In this document: positions 22,393-32,265 of the stretch, one piece after another | Numbering within the stretch: position 1 is the first letter of the stretch | Layout: each line of letters starts with the position of its first letter | DNA from: Anabaena sp. WA102 | Lineage (GTDB): Bacteria > Cyanobacteriota > Cyanobacteriia > Cyanobacteriales > Nostocaceae | Direction: 5' to 3' | Length of the DNA stretch: 64,000 nt | NCBI RefSeq assembly: GCF_001277295.1 | Contig: NZ_CP011456.1 | Span: 3,360,001 to 3,424,000, forward strand | Notes under the pieces: generated by a model | What the model was told of the DNA's origin: nothing | Database searches by the model: none | Seen by the model: the letters and a program-made list of their open reading frames with translations, nothing else | Made by a program: the position numbers and the translations under genes

Positions 22393-23181
22393 ATGGAAAC
22401 ATATAATCAAAGTGCTTTGAGTAATATTCATGCACCACGTCGCCGTGATAGCCTCAAAGACACTGCTTTAGGTTTAGTCTCGACTCTCAGTTTTCCCGCT
22501 ATAGTTGGCACGGCTGACATGATGTTAAAGTCGGCTGGAGTCCACTTAGTTGGTTATGAAAAAATTGGTAGTGGTCATTGTACAGCAATTGTCCGAGGTG
22601 GCATTGCTGATGTCCGTTTGGCTGTGGAAGCTGGTGTGCAAACGGCTGAACAGTTTGGACAGTTGGTTTCTAGTTTGGTGATTGCGCGTCCTTATCCTAA
22701 TTTAGATATAATTCTACCTATTAACCGTCTGACTCGATTTATGGGAGATGGTGGTGGATACAGCCGTTTGAGTAATCAAGCGATTGGGTTGGTGGAAACT
22801 CGCGGGTTTCCTGCTATGGTGGGTGCTTGTGATGCTATGCTTAAAGCTGCTGATGTGCAATTAGCATCTTATGAGAAAATTGGCGCTGGTTTGTGTACGG
22901 CAATTATTCGCGGTTCAGTGGCTAATGTTGCCGTAGCAGTAGAAGCGGGAATGTTTGAAGCGGAACGCATTGGTGAGTTAAATGCAGTTATGGTGATTCC
23001 TCGTCCTTTGGATGAGTTGGAAGAAACTTTACCTGTGGCTAGTTGCTGGATGGAAGAACGTCAACCAGTTAATATACCTATTAATATTAAAGATAAAATA
23101 ACAGATGTGGAAGCTGTGGAGTTGCCTGATTTGGCGAAACTGCCTGTGAGAGTTAAGGAAGAGATTTGGAATGATGAATAA
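22393..23181 (+). CDS. ccmO: carboxysome shell protein CcmO (tandem BMC domains)
   Basis: 262 residues with two fused BMC domains: ALGLVSTLSFPAIVGTADMM, LVGYEKIGSGHCTAIVRGGI (about 28-115) and AIGLVETRGFPAMVGACDAM, LASYEKIGAGLCTAIIRGSV (about 127-220), then an acidic tail. Known CcmO is a minor shell protein required for carboxysome formation and thought to sit at facet edges or interfaces. It ends the ccm operon 100 bp after ccmN. CcmP is also a tandem-BMC protein but is shorter and more divergent, so CcmO is preferred. Confidence 0.9.
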   Translation: METYNQSALSNIHAPRRRDSLKDTALGLVSTLSFPAIVGTADMMLKSAGVHLVGYEKIGSGHCTAIVRGGIADVRLAVEAGVQTAEQFGQLVSSLVIARPYPNLDIILPINRLTRFMGDGGGYSRLSNQAIGLVETRGFPAMVGACDAMLKAADVQLASYEKIGAGLCTAIIRGSVANVAVAVEAGMFEAERIGELNAVMVIPRPLDELEETLPVASCWMEERQPVNIPINIKDKITDVEAVELPDLAKLPVRVKEEIWNDE

Positions 23182-23190
23182 GTAGGGCTT

Positions 23191-23212
23191 GCTGATAGCG
23201 TAGCGTTAGCCA
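23191..23212. repeat. SDR-type palindrome after ccmO
   Basis: CTGATAGCGTAGCGTTAGCC then ATAC is a variant of the GCGAAGCGTGGCGTAGCC palindromic repeat found filled into the 39-41 kb array and at 27.8, 41.2, 44.2, 61.4 and 63.0 kb. It lies in the short spacer between the convergent ccmO and SNF2 genes. Confidence 0.7.
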
Positions 23213-23267
23213 TACTTCTAGCCCTCACAGACAACTTTTCCAGCAAAGCCTACTTGTATAAAACTCA

Positions 23268-26200
23268 TCAACCTTCATGAATTAATTGCAGTAAAGCCTC
23301 AGTTGATATCTTACCACTCATGTCAGTACCTTCCAAGAGACTATCCGCCAAATCTCGCTTGTGATGATGCAACTCCACAATCTTATCTTCAATAGTATCC
23401 TTAGCCACCAGACGATAAATTGTTACCGGGCGTTGTTGTCCAATCCGGTGGGCGCGGTCAGAAGCTTGATCTTCCACAGCCGGATTCCACCAAGGGTCTG
23501 TATGGATCACGTAATCAGCAGCGGTGAGATTCAGTCCTGTACCCCCGGCTTTGAGACTAATGAGAAAAACATCCCCATCCCCAGATTGAAAGGCATCCAC
23601 GCTTCTTTTCCGTTCTGCCATTGGGGTACTACCATCTAAATATTGATATTTAATCCCTTCTTTAACCAGATAATTGCGGATGATATGTAAATGGTCAACG
23701 AACTGACTAAACACCAACGCCTTATGGCGATTTTCCAGCAGTTCACCCAGCACCTCACCAAAAAGCTGCAACTTAGAACTGGATAATTCAGTGTCAGGCA
23801 TTACCAAACTAGGATTACAGCAAGCGCGACGCAGTTTCATAATTTCTGCTAAAACTTGTAAATGTTTCTGTCCTGCATCTGCATTACTTTCAGTTAGTTT
23901 AGATATAGCTTGACGACGCAACGCTTCATAAAATGCTTTTTCCTCTTTACTTAACTCCACATGAAGCAGAATTTCCGTGCGAGAAGGCAATTCTTCTAAC
24001 ACCTGATTTTTTGTCCGTCGTAATAGGAATGGTTGAATTAGTTTTTTCAGTTTATTACGTGCTTGTTTATCTTGATATCTCTCAATGGGATTTGCAAAGC
24101 GTTGATTAAAGCTTTCAAAAGAACCCAATAAACCAGGATTAATAAAGCGGAACAAATTCCACAACTCACCCAGATGATTTTCAATGGGAGTTCCAGTTGT
24201 CAGCAGTTTAAAATTAGCTTTCAGGTTCATGGCTGCTTGGGAACGTTTAGTAGCCATATTTTTAATTGATTGGGCTTCATCCAATACAATCGTTTGCCAC
24301 TGCACTTGAGCAAGCATTTGAGATACTTCTTCCTGCTGCAATAATCCATAACTACATACCAACATATCCAATGGTTGTAAACCATCCAATAATTTTTGGC
24401 GGTTAGCACCAGAAAATTGCATAATATTCAGAGTTGGGGCGAATTTCTGCGCTTCACTCACCCAATTCATACAGACGGAAGTGGGGGCAATAATTAAAGT
24501 TGGACCTGCATGGGCATTTCTAAGAATGACTGCTAATGCTTGCACGGTTTTACCCAGTCCCATTTGGTCGGCTAAACAAGCACCTACACCCCAATGTGCC
24601 AAACGCGCCAACCAACAGAAACCATCCATTTGATAGTCCCGTAATTCGGCTTGAAAGGTAGACGGGAGTTCTGGTTGCAGGTCTTTCACCTCCTTGAGTT
24701 TCTGGATATGTTCCTTCCAGTGTTTATCTGCTTTTAGCTTACCTACCTCATCCACAAAATCCTCTAATCCTAATGTGGCTAAGGGGTGGAAACGCATACC
24801 TTTACCATGTTTTTCCGAAAACATCCGCAATTCGTCAAGACGTTTGCGAAAAGCTTGGGTTAAAGCTAGAAATTGACCATCACCCAGGGGAATAAATCGG
24901 CTGGGGGTTTTCTCTAAGAGTGCTAGGAGTTGCTGCATATCTAGCACCAGGTCGTCATTTAATTTTAATTCACCGGTGGCTGCAAACCAGTCTTGTTGAC
25001 GTTGAATTGATAAATTAAAGTCTTTCAAGTCTGCATTGTGACTAACCCGCAGTTTTTCCCCTTCTGGCCAAGCCATAACAACGCTGTTTCCCAGTGTTTG
25101 CAATTCTAGCAGCAGTTCTAAACAGTCCTCTGCTTCTTCTATTGTCCATTCACCATCTTGTTCTTCAATGCGCGTTAAGGTGGGACAGGCTGCTATAACA
25201 GCTTTAGCAAGTTGTTTTTCTTCTGATAGATTGCGTTTAGTTTGCAGACGTTTACCTTCAATTTCGGCAATGACTGTTTCACCACCTGCACCGGGACGAA
25301 AATAAGGGCCACCTTGGGTAAAGGGACGGGATAACAGGGTGATTTTCAAGCCCGAATTGGCAGGTAAGAGGTGAATATGGGGTAGGGTTTGGGCGGGGAC
25401 TTCTTCGGCATTTTCTAGTCCCCCACCAATGTCAGAATGGACGGTAACAATACCAGAGACGGCATTAATGGCTGCTAAAACTTGCTTTTCGGCGATCGCA
25501 GGAACATTTAATTTGTTATCTTTACCAATAATCTCGGCAATACGTCTGTGTTCAGCTTTAATTTCAATAACTTTGATGCGGGTTGGGGTTTCTTTAATAT
25601 GCAGAATATTCTGTGATTCTGGTAATTTGGGCGAAAATTCCAAGGTGAGACGACCTTGTTTTTCTTTTTTCACCAGTAGTTCTGGTTCTCCTTTAACTAT
25701 TTCTACCCGGATATTAGGCGTATCTTCCCAAAAAACTGTGGGGTGGCCAATTAAAGCTAAGATGGCTTTTTCGTTAAACATATAGTCAACTTTGCCATAA
25801 TAGCCCTCACTATATGCCTCAATACAACCACAGACCCGCATATCTTGGGGTGTGACGTAATCAAACTCAGCTAATCCACTGCTAAGACGTTTAAGGGCTA
25901 TGGGACGACCTTTACTCCATTCTCCTTTGGCATTAACTTTTTGTTCTTTGGGCTGTAAACTACATTGAACGAAATGGAAGGTGATGAACCATGCTAACCG
26001 CAGTTCTGACTCTGGTTTGCCAGGTTTTTGTGGTTGTTTCTGGAGATTTGCGAGGGCATTGAGGCACATTTCCCAATCTGCTTGGGGTTGGATTACATCT
26101 ACTATGGTTTGGATGCCGCTATCTTCTCGTAGTGCCGCTGCTTGTTGTTTATAGTTGCTGCTGGGTTTGAGTCGGGATAGAAGTTCTGCGGTTTCCATTG

Positions 26201-27479
26201 TCAGCCAGTGATGACCGGATGCGAGCGATCGCCGATATAATGGTTCTAATAAATCAGGTAGGCGTTTTTTTGCACTCTCAGCATCCATCCAGTAAAGGCA
26301 CAGAGAACAAAATAATGTATTTAAGCTATTTTTTTCTTCTACAGAAGCAATATAGGCACTTACTACAAGTTCTTTTTGGGTAATATCACCTCGCTGAACT
26401 TGCAGTACCATTTTCAATCTGACATAAACAAATGTGAGCCAATGATCTGATTCACGAGACATTAATGTGGCATACTCTTCTGCTTCTTTGAGGCGTTCTG
26501 CTGAACCATCTTTTAACAATGCTAAGATAAAAAATAAGCCGCCCATTGTATTAAAATATATTGAGCGTTTGCCTGTGGCTTTTTTTATAGCTTTGAGGGC
26601 ATCTGTATAATATTTAATGGCTTGTTCATTTTCACCTCGAAGAAAATTCAACCAACCCCAATAAGTAGCTGTGTTATGTTGATATTTCTCTGATATCCGT
26701 TCTAAACTATCCTGTGCTTCTTCGGTATCACCCCGTAATAAGAATTGTTCTGTCAAAACCAGATTTAGATAATCTGAAGCATATTTTTCAGATTCACAAC
26801 ATTCTTCGTCTAGCATCATAAACGCATCTTCGCAGTCAGCCAATTTTAATGCCGAATTGAAGAGGATGCTAGATATACCACGTTCATATAATTCTTGTGG
26901 TAAGGTCTTAAACCAATTTTCGTCAAATGGGTTATTGCATATCTGCTCAAAAATATTTTTTATGACTATTTTTTCTGTATGATTACTGTAATTTTGGTAA
27001 TCTTCAATTTGCTTATTAATAAAATTAAGGTCTTGGCGGTAAAGACCAATGCGGATTTCTCTGATACACTGGCGGAGACTGCGGAACATCCGCGAATTCT
27101 TGTTCCAGTGATTACTTACAGGTAGTTTTTCCTCTACGGCTTTAACTAATATATCGAACTTTCCGGTTTCTACCGCATGACGAGTAGCAATTTCTGTGAG
27201 TAACGGATGGCATTCAGGACCTGATTTGTTTTCCTTAACTAGCAAAAGTGCTATTACCAATTTTTCAATTTGGTAATTGAGGGTTGTAGCAGTCCAAGGT
27301 CTATTCTTTTCGTCTAAGGCAGCAGTTTGCGAAAGACAACTGAGGAATGAACTTTTGTCTATCGGTGCATAAATTATCGAAAACAATTGGATAATCTTTT
27401 GGATAGCAGGGGATAAATCGAAGTATTTTTTAGCGAGTTGTGTTCGTAATTGGGTGGAATTAGCGTTAAAATCAGACAT
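23268..27479 (-). CDS. SNF2-family DNA helicase/ATPase (large, with N-terminal TPR-like region)
   Basis: About 1403 residues from the ATG at 27479 (MSDFNANSTQLRTQLAKKYF); a TTG 16 codons upstream is possible. The C-terminal 480 residues form an SNF2 motor: YQMDGFCWLARLAHWGVGAC, LADQMGLGKTVQALAVIL (Walker A), TIVLDEAQSIKNMATKRSQA (DEAQ motif II), KLLTTGTPIENHLGELWNLF, and helicase C with KALVFSQFVDHLHI and DPWWNPAVEDQASDRAHRIG. The N-terminal half is helical with TPR-like repeats (YWGWLNFLRGENEQAIKYYT), resembling the SNF2-associated region of bacterial HepA-like proteins. It is probably a DNA translocase or remodeler; target unknown. It is convergent with ccmO. Confidence 0.92.
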   Translation of the reverse strand: MSDFNANSTQLRTQLAKKYFDLSPAIQKIIQLFSIIYAPIDKSSFLSCLSQTAALDEKNRPWTATTLNYQIEKLVIALLLVKENKSGPECHPLLTEIATRHAVETGKFDILVKAVEEKLPVSNHWNKNSRMFRSLRQCIREIRIGLYRQDLNFINKQIEDYQNYSNHTEKIVIKNIFEQICNNPFDENWFKTLPQELYERGISSILFNSALKLADCEDAFMMLDEECCESEKYASDYLNLVLTEQFLLRGDTEEAQDSLERISEKYQHNTATYWGWLNFLRGENEQAIKYYTDALKAIKKATGKRSIYFNTMGGLFFILALLKDGSAERLKEAEEYATLMSRESDHWLTFVYVRLKMVLQVQRGDITQKELVVSAYIASVEEKNSLNTLFCSLCLYWMDAESAKKRLPDLLEPLYRRSLASGHHWLTMETAELLSRLKPSSNYKQQAAALREDSGIQTIVDVIQPQADWEMCLNALANLQKQPQKPGKPESELRLAWFITFHFVQCSLQPKEQKVNAKGEWSKGRPIALKRLSSGLAEFDYVTPQDMRVCGCIEAYSEGYYGKVDYMFNEKAILALIGHPTVFWEDTPNIRVEIVKGEPELLVKKEKQGRLTLEFSPKLPESQNILHIKETPTRIKVIEIKAEHRRIAEIIGKDNKLNVPAIAEKQVLAAINAVSGIVTVHSDIGGGLENAEEVPAQTLPHIHLLPANSGLKITLLSRPFTQGGPYFRPGAGGETVIAEIEGKRLQTKRNLSEEKQLAKAVIAACPTLTRIEEQDGEWTIEEAEDCLELLLELQTLGNSVVMAWPEGEKLRVSHNADLKDFNLSIQRQQDWFAATGELKLNDDLVLDMQQLLALLEKTPSRFIPLGDGQFLALTQAFRKRLDELRMFSEKHGKGMRFHPLATLGLEDFVDEVGKLKADKHWKEHIQKLKEVKDLQPELPSTFQAELRDYQMDGFCWLARLAHWGVGACLADQMGLGKTVQALAVILRNAHAGPTLIIAPTSVCMNWVSEAQKFAPTLNIMQFSGANRQKLLDGLQPLDMLVCSYGLLQQEEVSQMLAQVQWQTIVLDEAQSIKNMATKRSQAAMNLKANFKLLTTGTPIENHLGELWNLFRFINPGLLGSFESFNQRFANPIERYQDKQARNKLKKLIQPFLLRRTKNQVLEELPSRTEILLHVELSKEEKAFYEALRRQAISKLTESNADAGQKHLQVLAEIMKLRRACCNPSLVMPDTELSSSKLQLFGEVLGELLENRHKALVFSQFVDHLHIIRNYLVKEGIKYQYLDGSTPMAERKRSVDAFQSGDGDVFLISLKAGGTGLNLTAADYVIHTDPWWNPAVEDQASDRAHRIGQQRPVTIYRLVAKDTIEDKIVELHHHKRDLADSLLEGTDMSGKISTEALLQLIHEG

Positions 27480-27857
27480 GGTACTAATAATTGACACCGT
27501 TGTTAGGTATCTGGTGTAGATGTGCAAAAGCAGTTGAGCTTTTAACTGGAATATTACCTTTTAGATTATCAGATGAATTGCTACATTTTCTCAAAGTTTG
27601 AACCATTAACCCCGTTCTGTCACTCTCGGAACACAATAATCGAATCCATCTTTTGTATACTGCAAACGGTTCATAGTTTAACCAAATATGAAACCCCCCT
27701 CCAAACCTCTCCCCGCAACGGGGAGAGGCTTTGAACCTTGTTCTTTGTATAATAAAAGAGTCCAGCTTCTAGCCGTTTTGAGTATAATTACAGGATTATT
27801 TCGTTTGTATAGCCGCGTTCGCATAGCGTGGCGTAGCTATATTATGTTTACCATATC

Positions 27858-28126
27858 TAGTAGTTCGTCAAAGTTATTTTGACGGATAATGATCGGAAAA
27901 AACTTCTGTTCTTCCCTCCCCTACCCCCCCAACCTCCCCTACCCCGCCAACCTCCCCTACCCCCCCAACCTCCCCTACCCCCCCAACCTCCCCTACCCCC
28001 CCAACCTCCCCTACCCCCCCAACCTCCCCTACCCCCCCAACCTCCCCTACCCCCCAACCTCCCCAACCCCCCCAACCCCCCCCTACCCCTGCTTCCCTCC
28101 ACCCGTCATTTTCGGGTTGACTACTA
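27858..28126. mobile_element. MITE-like element with internal 9-bp-type minisatellite (copy 1)
   Basis: The left end TAGTAGTTCGTCAAAGTTAT then TTTGACGG and the right end (reverse complement) TAGTAGTCAACCCGAAAATG then ACGGG form imperfect inverted repeats of about 29 bp. The same ends bound the element at 49035-49204, and the right half recurs at 61.3 kb. Inside lies a CCTACCCCCCCAACCTCC-type tandem array (about 27918-28090). It has no ORF of its own. Confidence 0.75.
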
Positions 28127-28285
28127 GGTGCTACCCTAGCTAGTCTCAGGACAAATATAATGACAAAGAATATACATTTATATATATACTAAACTTGAGG
28201 ACTTTGTATAAATAACACTGAAAAGATCCCTAGTGTTACGCGATACCAAGCTATATCTACAAATTGTTATCAGAGGAGAATCAGC

Positions 28286-29227
28286 TTGAATCAAGCGACG
28301 TTGCACCAGTTGAAGGTGTTCGAGGCTGCTGCCCGACATGGTAGTTTTACACGCGCTGCGGAAGAGTTGTTTTTGACTCAACCTACCATTTCCATGCAAA
28401 TCAAACAGTTGACAAAATCAGTAGGTTTACCATTGTTTGAACAGGTAGGAAAGCGTTTATATTTGACGGAAGCGGGACGGGAATTATTTGCTACTTGTCG
28501 GCAAATTTTTGAGACTATGGACAAGTTTCAAATGACTATTGCAAATTTAAAAGGATTGAAGCAAGGACAATTAAGACTGGCTGTAATTACTACTGCTAAG
28601 TATATTATTCCCAGATTGTTAGGTCCTTTTTGTCAGCTTTACCCTGGGATTGATATTTCTCTCCAAGTTACAAATCATGAACTGATTTTAGATCGGATGA
28701 TGGGTAATTTGGATGACTTGTATATTATGAGTCAAATTCCTGATCATTTCGATGTCAATTTTCAGCCATTTCTAGAAAACCCTTTAGTAGTTTTTGCACC
28801 GGCAAATCATCCCTTAGCGAAGGAAAAAAATATTCCGATTGAACGTTTGGGAGAAGAACCGTTTATTATGCGTGAACCGGGTTCGGGAACTCGCAGTGCT
28901 GTCCAAGGTCTGTTTGAAGAACATGGGGTAAAGGTGAAGGTGAAATTGGAGTTGGGGAGTAATGAAGCGATTAAGCAAGCGATCGCTGGTGGGTTAGGTA
29001 TTTCTGTATTATCCCGTCATACTTTACTCACAGACGTTGCGGAATTCAGTATTTTGGATGTCCAACACTTTCCGATTAAACGCACCTGGTATATGGTTTA
29101 CCCTGCTGGTAAGCAGTTATCTATTATTGCTCATACTTATTACCAGTATCTTTTAGATGCAGCGAAAAAAATTACTGAGCAAGGTGGTTTAATATTAGAT
29201 CATAATGCGGTGGCAACCCATCTTTAG
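28286..29227 (+). CDS. LysR family regulator of CbbR/CmpR/CcmR type
   Basis: 313 residues from a TTG at 28286, supported by GAGGAG seven bases upstream and no better ATG. The N-terminal winged HTH is canonical (LHQLKVFEAAARHGSFTRAA, EELFLTQPTISMQIKQLTKS), followed by a periplasmic-binding-like effector domain (LRLAVITTAKYIIPRLLGPF, REPGSGTRSAVQGLFEEHGV, GSNEAIKQAIAGGLGISVLS). The sequence resembles the cyanobacterial CbbR group (CmpR, NdhR/CcmR), which sense photorespiratory or carbon metabolites and control inorganic-carbon uptake. Proximity to the ndhF4 and ccm operons agrees with that role, though the exact paralogue cannot be fixed here. Confidence 0.88.
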   Translation: MNQATLHQLKVFEAAARHGSFTRAAEELFLTQPTISMQIKQLTKSVGLPLFEQVGKRLYLTEAGRELFATCRQIFETMDKFQMTIANLKGLKQGQLRLAVITTAKYIIPRLLGPFCQLYPGIDISLQVTNHELILDRMMGNLDDLYIMSQIPDHFDVNFQPFLENPLVVFAPANHPLAKEKNIPIERLGEEPFIMREPGSGTRSAVQGLFEEHGVKVKVKLELGSNEAIKQAIAGGLGISVLSRHTLLTDVAEFSILDVQHFPIKRTWYMVYPAGKQLSIIAHTYYQYLLDAAKKITEQGGLILDHNAVATHL

Positions 29228-29318
29228 ATCAAGCTACTACAGATACATAATCACTTGGCTATGTATCTAAAAATTACCAGTAGCTTGACTATAAACTTGT
29301 TTTAAAAAGGGAGAATTA

Positions 29319-29750
29319 ATGATGCAAGTTCAAGGAATAGCTATCTCTTTAGTTTTGGGTCTTTCTTTACCCATAGTTGCAGATGTTTCCGTTCAGAGTC
29401 AGGCTGTAGCTAACCTGGCTTTTCCAGAGGGGGAATTTTTTGATGTGCAAGGACAACCACGAAATTGGCATTTAACTCTTTGGCAAGCTAAAGGTCAATA
29501 TTATTATAAAAACTTAAACCTCAAAACAGGTAAAAAACTTTGTTTAATTGGTGCTAAAGCATCTGGTACTCAAGCCCGTCCTGTCTTCACTTGGACTAAT
29601 GCTAAATATAAATACCGAGTTTCTTGGCAAATTGTTCAACCTGAATTAGTAAGATTAGAGGTAATAGATCCTTCAGGTAAGGCGATTTTAAATCAATTTC
29701 TAGTCCGTGAACCTGGGGAATTTGAAGATCCTAACGCCAGGAAATGTTAG
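29319..29750 (+). CDS. secreted hypothetical protein
   Basis: 143 residues with a signal peptide (IAISLVLGLSLPIVADVSVQ, cleavage probably around VQSQAVA). The mature part is Trp/Tyr-rich: GEFFDVQGQPRNWHLTLWQA, KGQYYYKNLNLKTGKKLCLI, YKYRVSWQIVQPELVRLEVI, and it ends with a Cys. I do not recognise the family; it is a compact beta-rich exported protein of cyanobacterial type. It follows the LysR gene by 91 bp on the same strand but need not be co-regulated. Confidence 0.72.
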   Translation: MMQVQGIAISLVLGLSLPIVADVSVQSQAVANLAFPEGEFFDVQGQPRNWHLTLWQAKGQYYYKNLNLKTGKKLCLIGAKASGTQARPVFTWTNAKYKYRVSWQIVQPELVRLEVIDPSGKAILNQFLVREPGEFEDPNARKC

Positions 29751-29787
29751 AATCAACCTTCCGCAGATATTAAAGCGAATTTAATAA

Positions 29788-29904
29788 TTAGGTGTTGCTG
29801 AACTGAAGTATGAAATTGAAAAATCAATGATTTTAAACTCTTACTCTCTGCGACTGGAGCGCCTCTGCGTGAGGTAAAATCATATTCTGAATCAGTAACG
29901 CCAA
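29788..29904. mobile_element. small MITE-like repeat with TTAGGTGTTGCTGA end
   Basis: The left end TTAGGTGTTGCTGAACTGAA then GTATGAAATT matches the ends of the 142-bp element at 57727-57868. The right end read on the other strand is TTGGCGTTACTGATTCAGAA then TATGA, a degenerate inverted copy. It has no coding content and sits between the secreted protein and yaaW. Confidence 0.6.
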
Positions 29905-29970
29905 TAATTTTGATTAACAAGATAGTAGAATAAGGTACAGACTACGTGGTACAGAAGAGAGGAAGGGAAA

Positions 29971-30813
29971 TTGGAAGAACTCAGGGCGGTATTGGAATTA
30001 GCCACCGAAGAGGAACTACAGGACTTGACAGCTATTCTGTTTAGTCGCAAGTTTAACCCCTTAGATTATGTTCATACACCCGAACCTATTGCAGTGCAAA
30101 GCCAAGATCACCAAGCTTGGTTAGATACAATAGAAGACCGCTTTCGGTTTTTAGCGGCTGATGGTATAACAGTATTACGAGGACGCACTGATCAAGTAAC
30201 TTACCGACAAGCCCTAATTCAAGTATGCAAATATTTGAAAATTCACTATTATCAAGATCTAACAACAATTGATTTAGAAGCAGAAATTTTTTTGCATCTA
30301 CTGGGAAAGGTTTGGAAAAAGCTACCAAAACAAGAAAAGCAACAATTAACTATTAATGTGCAACGTCAGTTAGTAGAATCAAAACTTAAACAACCATTAC
30401 CATTGTCATTGCAACGTGATCCTTTAGGATTAATATTTAAAGGTGGTAGTGCTTTGGCTGTAACTTCTGTCATCCAACCTTTTGTTCTTCAACAAATCGC
30501 CCGTCAATTTGCTATTCATTTTGCTACCTATCAAGTAGCTAAAGAAGCAGCAATTACAGGTACAGGATTAGCTACCAAACAGTTTCAAAACTATGTGGCT
30601 TTGCAAATGTCCCGTCGAGGTATGACCATGAGTGCAGCCCGTTATGGTGCGGTTCGTGGTGCGTTTGCTTTGGTAGGTCCTGTGATGTGGGCTTGGTTTT
30701 TTGCTGATTTGGGTTGGAGAGCGATCGCCACAAACTATGGCAGAATTATTCCTACAGTCTTCACCCTCGCGCAAATTCGTCTTACCCGTACAGAATGTTG
30801 GGAAATAGCTTAA
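29971..30813 (+). CDS. yaaW: YaaW family protein (UPF0174)
   Basis: 280 residues from a TTG with a purine-rich AGAGAGGAAGGG upstream; there is no suitable ATG nearby. The N-terminus (EELRAVLELATEEELQDLTA, ILFSRKFNPLDYVHTPEP) is the DUF3944/YaaW ubiquitin-ligase-like start. The C-terminal half is hydrophobic with Gly/Ala-rich segments (AYRGAVRGAFALVGPVMWAW-like, FADLGWRAIATNYGRIIPTV). The function of YaaW is unknown; it is a heat-shock-region gene in E. coli. The 3' end overlaps the start of the next gene by 19 bases, so they are probably co-transcribed. Confidence 0.8.
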   Translation: MEELRAVLELATEEELQDLTAILFSRKFNPLDYVHTPEPIAVQSQDHQAWLDTIEDRFRFLAADGITVLRGRTDQVTYRQALIQVCKYLKIHYYQDLTTIDLEAEIFLHLLGKVWKKLPKQEKQQLTINVQRQLVESKLKQPLPLSLQRDPLGLIFKGGSALAVTSVIQPFVLQQIARQFAIHFATYQVAKEAAITGTGLATKQFQNYVALQMSRRGMTMSAARYGAVRGAFALVGPVMWAWFFADLGWRAIATNYGRIIPTVFTLAQIRLTRTECWEIA

Positions 30814-32090
30814 ATAAAAGTTTTTATCATCCAAACCCCCGCCTACAAACCCCTTGGCATTGGCTACAATTTGGACTAATATCTTTTCCTCTGAGTCCAT
30901 TTTTGGGCGGTATCTCTATTGTTGTGGCATCATTGCTAACCTGGCGTAAACAATACCATATCATTAGCGATCGCCCAATTCACAAGGGATTTGCTATTTT
31001 GAGTATCTTACTCCTGATTACCACCGGATTCGCCTCTGGCAAACTCGATGCTGTTTTGGGTTTATTCAACTTCATCCCCTTCTTCTTCTTTTTTACCGGA
31101 CTCACTCCTCTCATCCAAACACCCGCCCAATTACGACAAATTGCTTGGATCATGGTATTTGGATCTATACCTGTTTTAATCATCGGTTTTGGGCAATTAT
31201 TTCTCGGTTGGAATTTCCAATTTCAGTTTTTATGGATTGTTTTTGATTGGATAGTTGCACCAGAAAAATCATTATCAGGACGCATGACTGCTAATTTCAT
31301 GCACCCTAATACTTTAGCTGCTTATTTAGTAACTATTTTTATTTTGGGTTTAGGTTTATGGCTAGAAAACTACCACAAACTCAAACAAAACAATCCCCTA
31401 ATTATCTTCTTGACAATTACTGTATGTACTAACTTTATCGCCTTAATTCTCACCAATTCTCGTAATGGTTGGGGAATCACTATTTTTGCTTGTTTAGCTT
31501 ATGCTTTATATAAAGGTTGGCGATTAATTGTTGCGGCTGTTTTCACCATTACCAGTCTTTGTTTCTTCGCAGCTTTTGCACCTGCACCTATTGCCCAATT
31601 TTTCCGACTTTTTGTTCCCTACGGTATTTGGGCGCGATTAAATGATGATATGTTTCCTAATAGACCAGTAGGATTAATGCGGAAAACTCAATGGGATTTT
31701 GCCTGGAATCTCACTCAACAACATCCTTTAACTGGTTCAGGTTTACGCAGTTTCGGAAGACTTTATAAAACCCAAATGCAAATTGATGTTAACCATCCTC
31801 ATAATTTATTTTTAATGCTGTCTGCCGAAACTGGGTTAATTACTACTTTGCTATTTTGTGGTTTACTAATTTGGATCTTAATTACAGCCAGTCAAACTCT
31901 CTGGAAATCTAAATCTATAGCACCAGAAAACAGATTAATCTTCTTTAGTTATCTTCTCACCTTTAGCGGCTGGATACTATTTAATACTGTTGATGTCACC
32001 ACTTTTGATATTCGGTTAAATACTCTCTCTTGGGTTTTCCTAGCTGCATTATCTGGCGTTATGTATCAATATCAATCACGTCATAAGTAG
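30795..32090 (+). CDS. O-antigen ligase/polymerase family membrane protein
   Basis: 431 residues from the ATG at 30795 (MLGNSLNKSFYHPNPRLQTP); longer readings start only inside yaaW. About ten to twelve membrane segments surround a large loop with the Wzy_C/WaaL features: LTNSRNGWGITIFACLAYAL and TGSGLRSFGRLYKTQMQIDV followed by NHPHNLFLMLSAETGL, the conserved Arg and His-containing loop. Known members polymerise or ligate lipid-linked glycans. In cyanobacteria the glycan is unknown. The last codons (Lys, stop) are provided by the terminal repeat of the adjoining MITE. Confidence 0.85.
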   Translation: MLGNSLNKSFYHPNPRLQTPWHWLQFGLISFPLSPFLGGISIVVASLLTWRKQYHIISDRPIHKGFAILSILLLITTGFASGKLDAVLGLFNFIPFFFFFTGLTPLIQTPAQLRQIAWIMVFGSIPVLIIGFGQLFLGWNFQFQFLWIVFDWIVAPEKSLSGRMTANFMHPNTLAAYLVTIFILGLGLWLENYHKLKQNNPLIIFLTITVCTNFIALILTNSRNGWGITIFACLAYALYKGWRLIVAAVFTITSLCFFAAFAPAPIAQFFRLFVPYGIWARLNDDMFPNRPVGLMRKTQWDFAWNLTQQHPLTGSGLRSFGRLYKTQMQIDVNHPHNLFLMLSAETGLITTLLFCGLLIWILITASQTLWKSKSIAPENRLIFFSYLLTFSGWILFNTVDVTTFDIRLNTLSWVFLAALSGVMYQYQSRHK

Positions 32091-32199
32091 GTTAGCATTG
32101 AAAATAGTCGTTATGGCAAGGCAAGAGGCAAGAGTGAAGAGGGTTTGGGCGATTTTACGTTTCTTTACACAGATTGGTTTTATTGTGTTCACCTACTTA
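32084..32199. mobile_element. 116-bp MITE-like element with TAAGTAGGT ends
   Basis: TAAGTAGGT (32084-32092) is matched by ACCTACTTA (32191-32199). The interior (GTCGTTATGGCAAGGCAAGA then GGCAAGAGTGAAGAGGGTTT) is shared with copies at 51359-51488 and 63154-63283 and a fragment at 7494-7557. No ORF is present. The left end supplies the stop codon of the ligase gene. Confidence 0.8.
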
Positions 32200-32265
32200 T
32201 ATCTATTTCACTATAAACAGCTAAAGTAGAACCAGGAGAATTATTCAACTGTTAATTGACATCTC

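Noticed and set aside
24227..26383. Small frames on both strands within the SNF2 gene
   Set aside because: Shadows of the long, motif-rich helicase frame.
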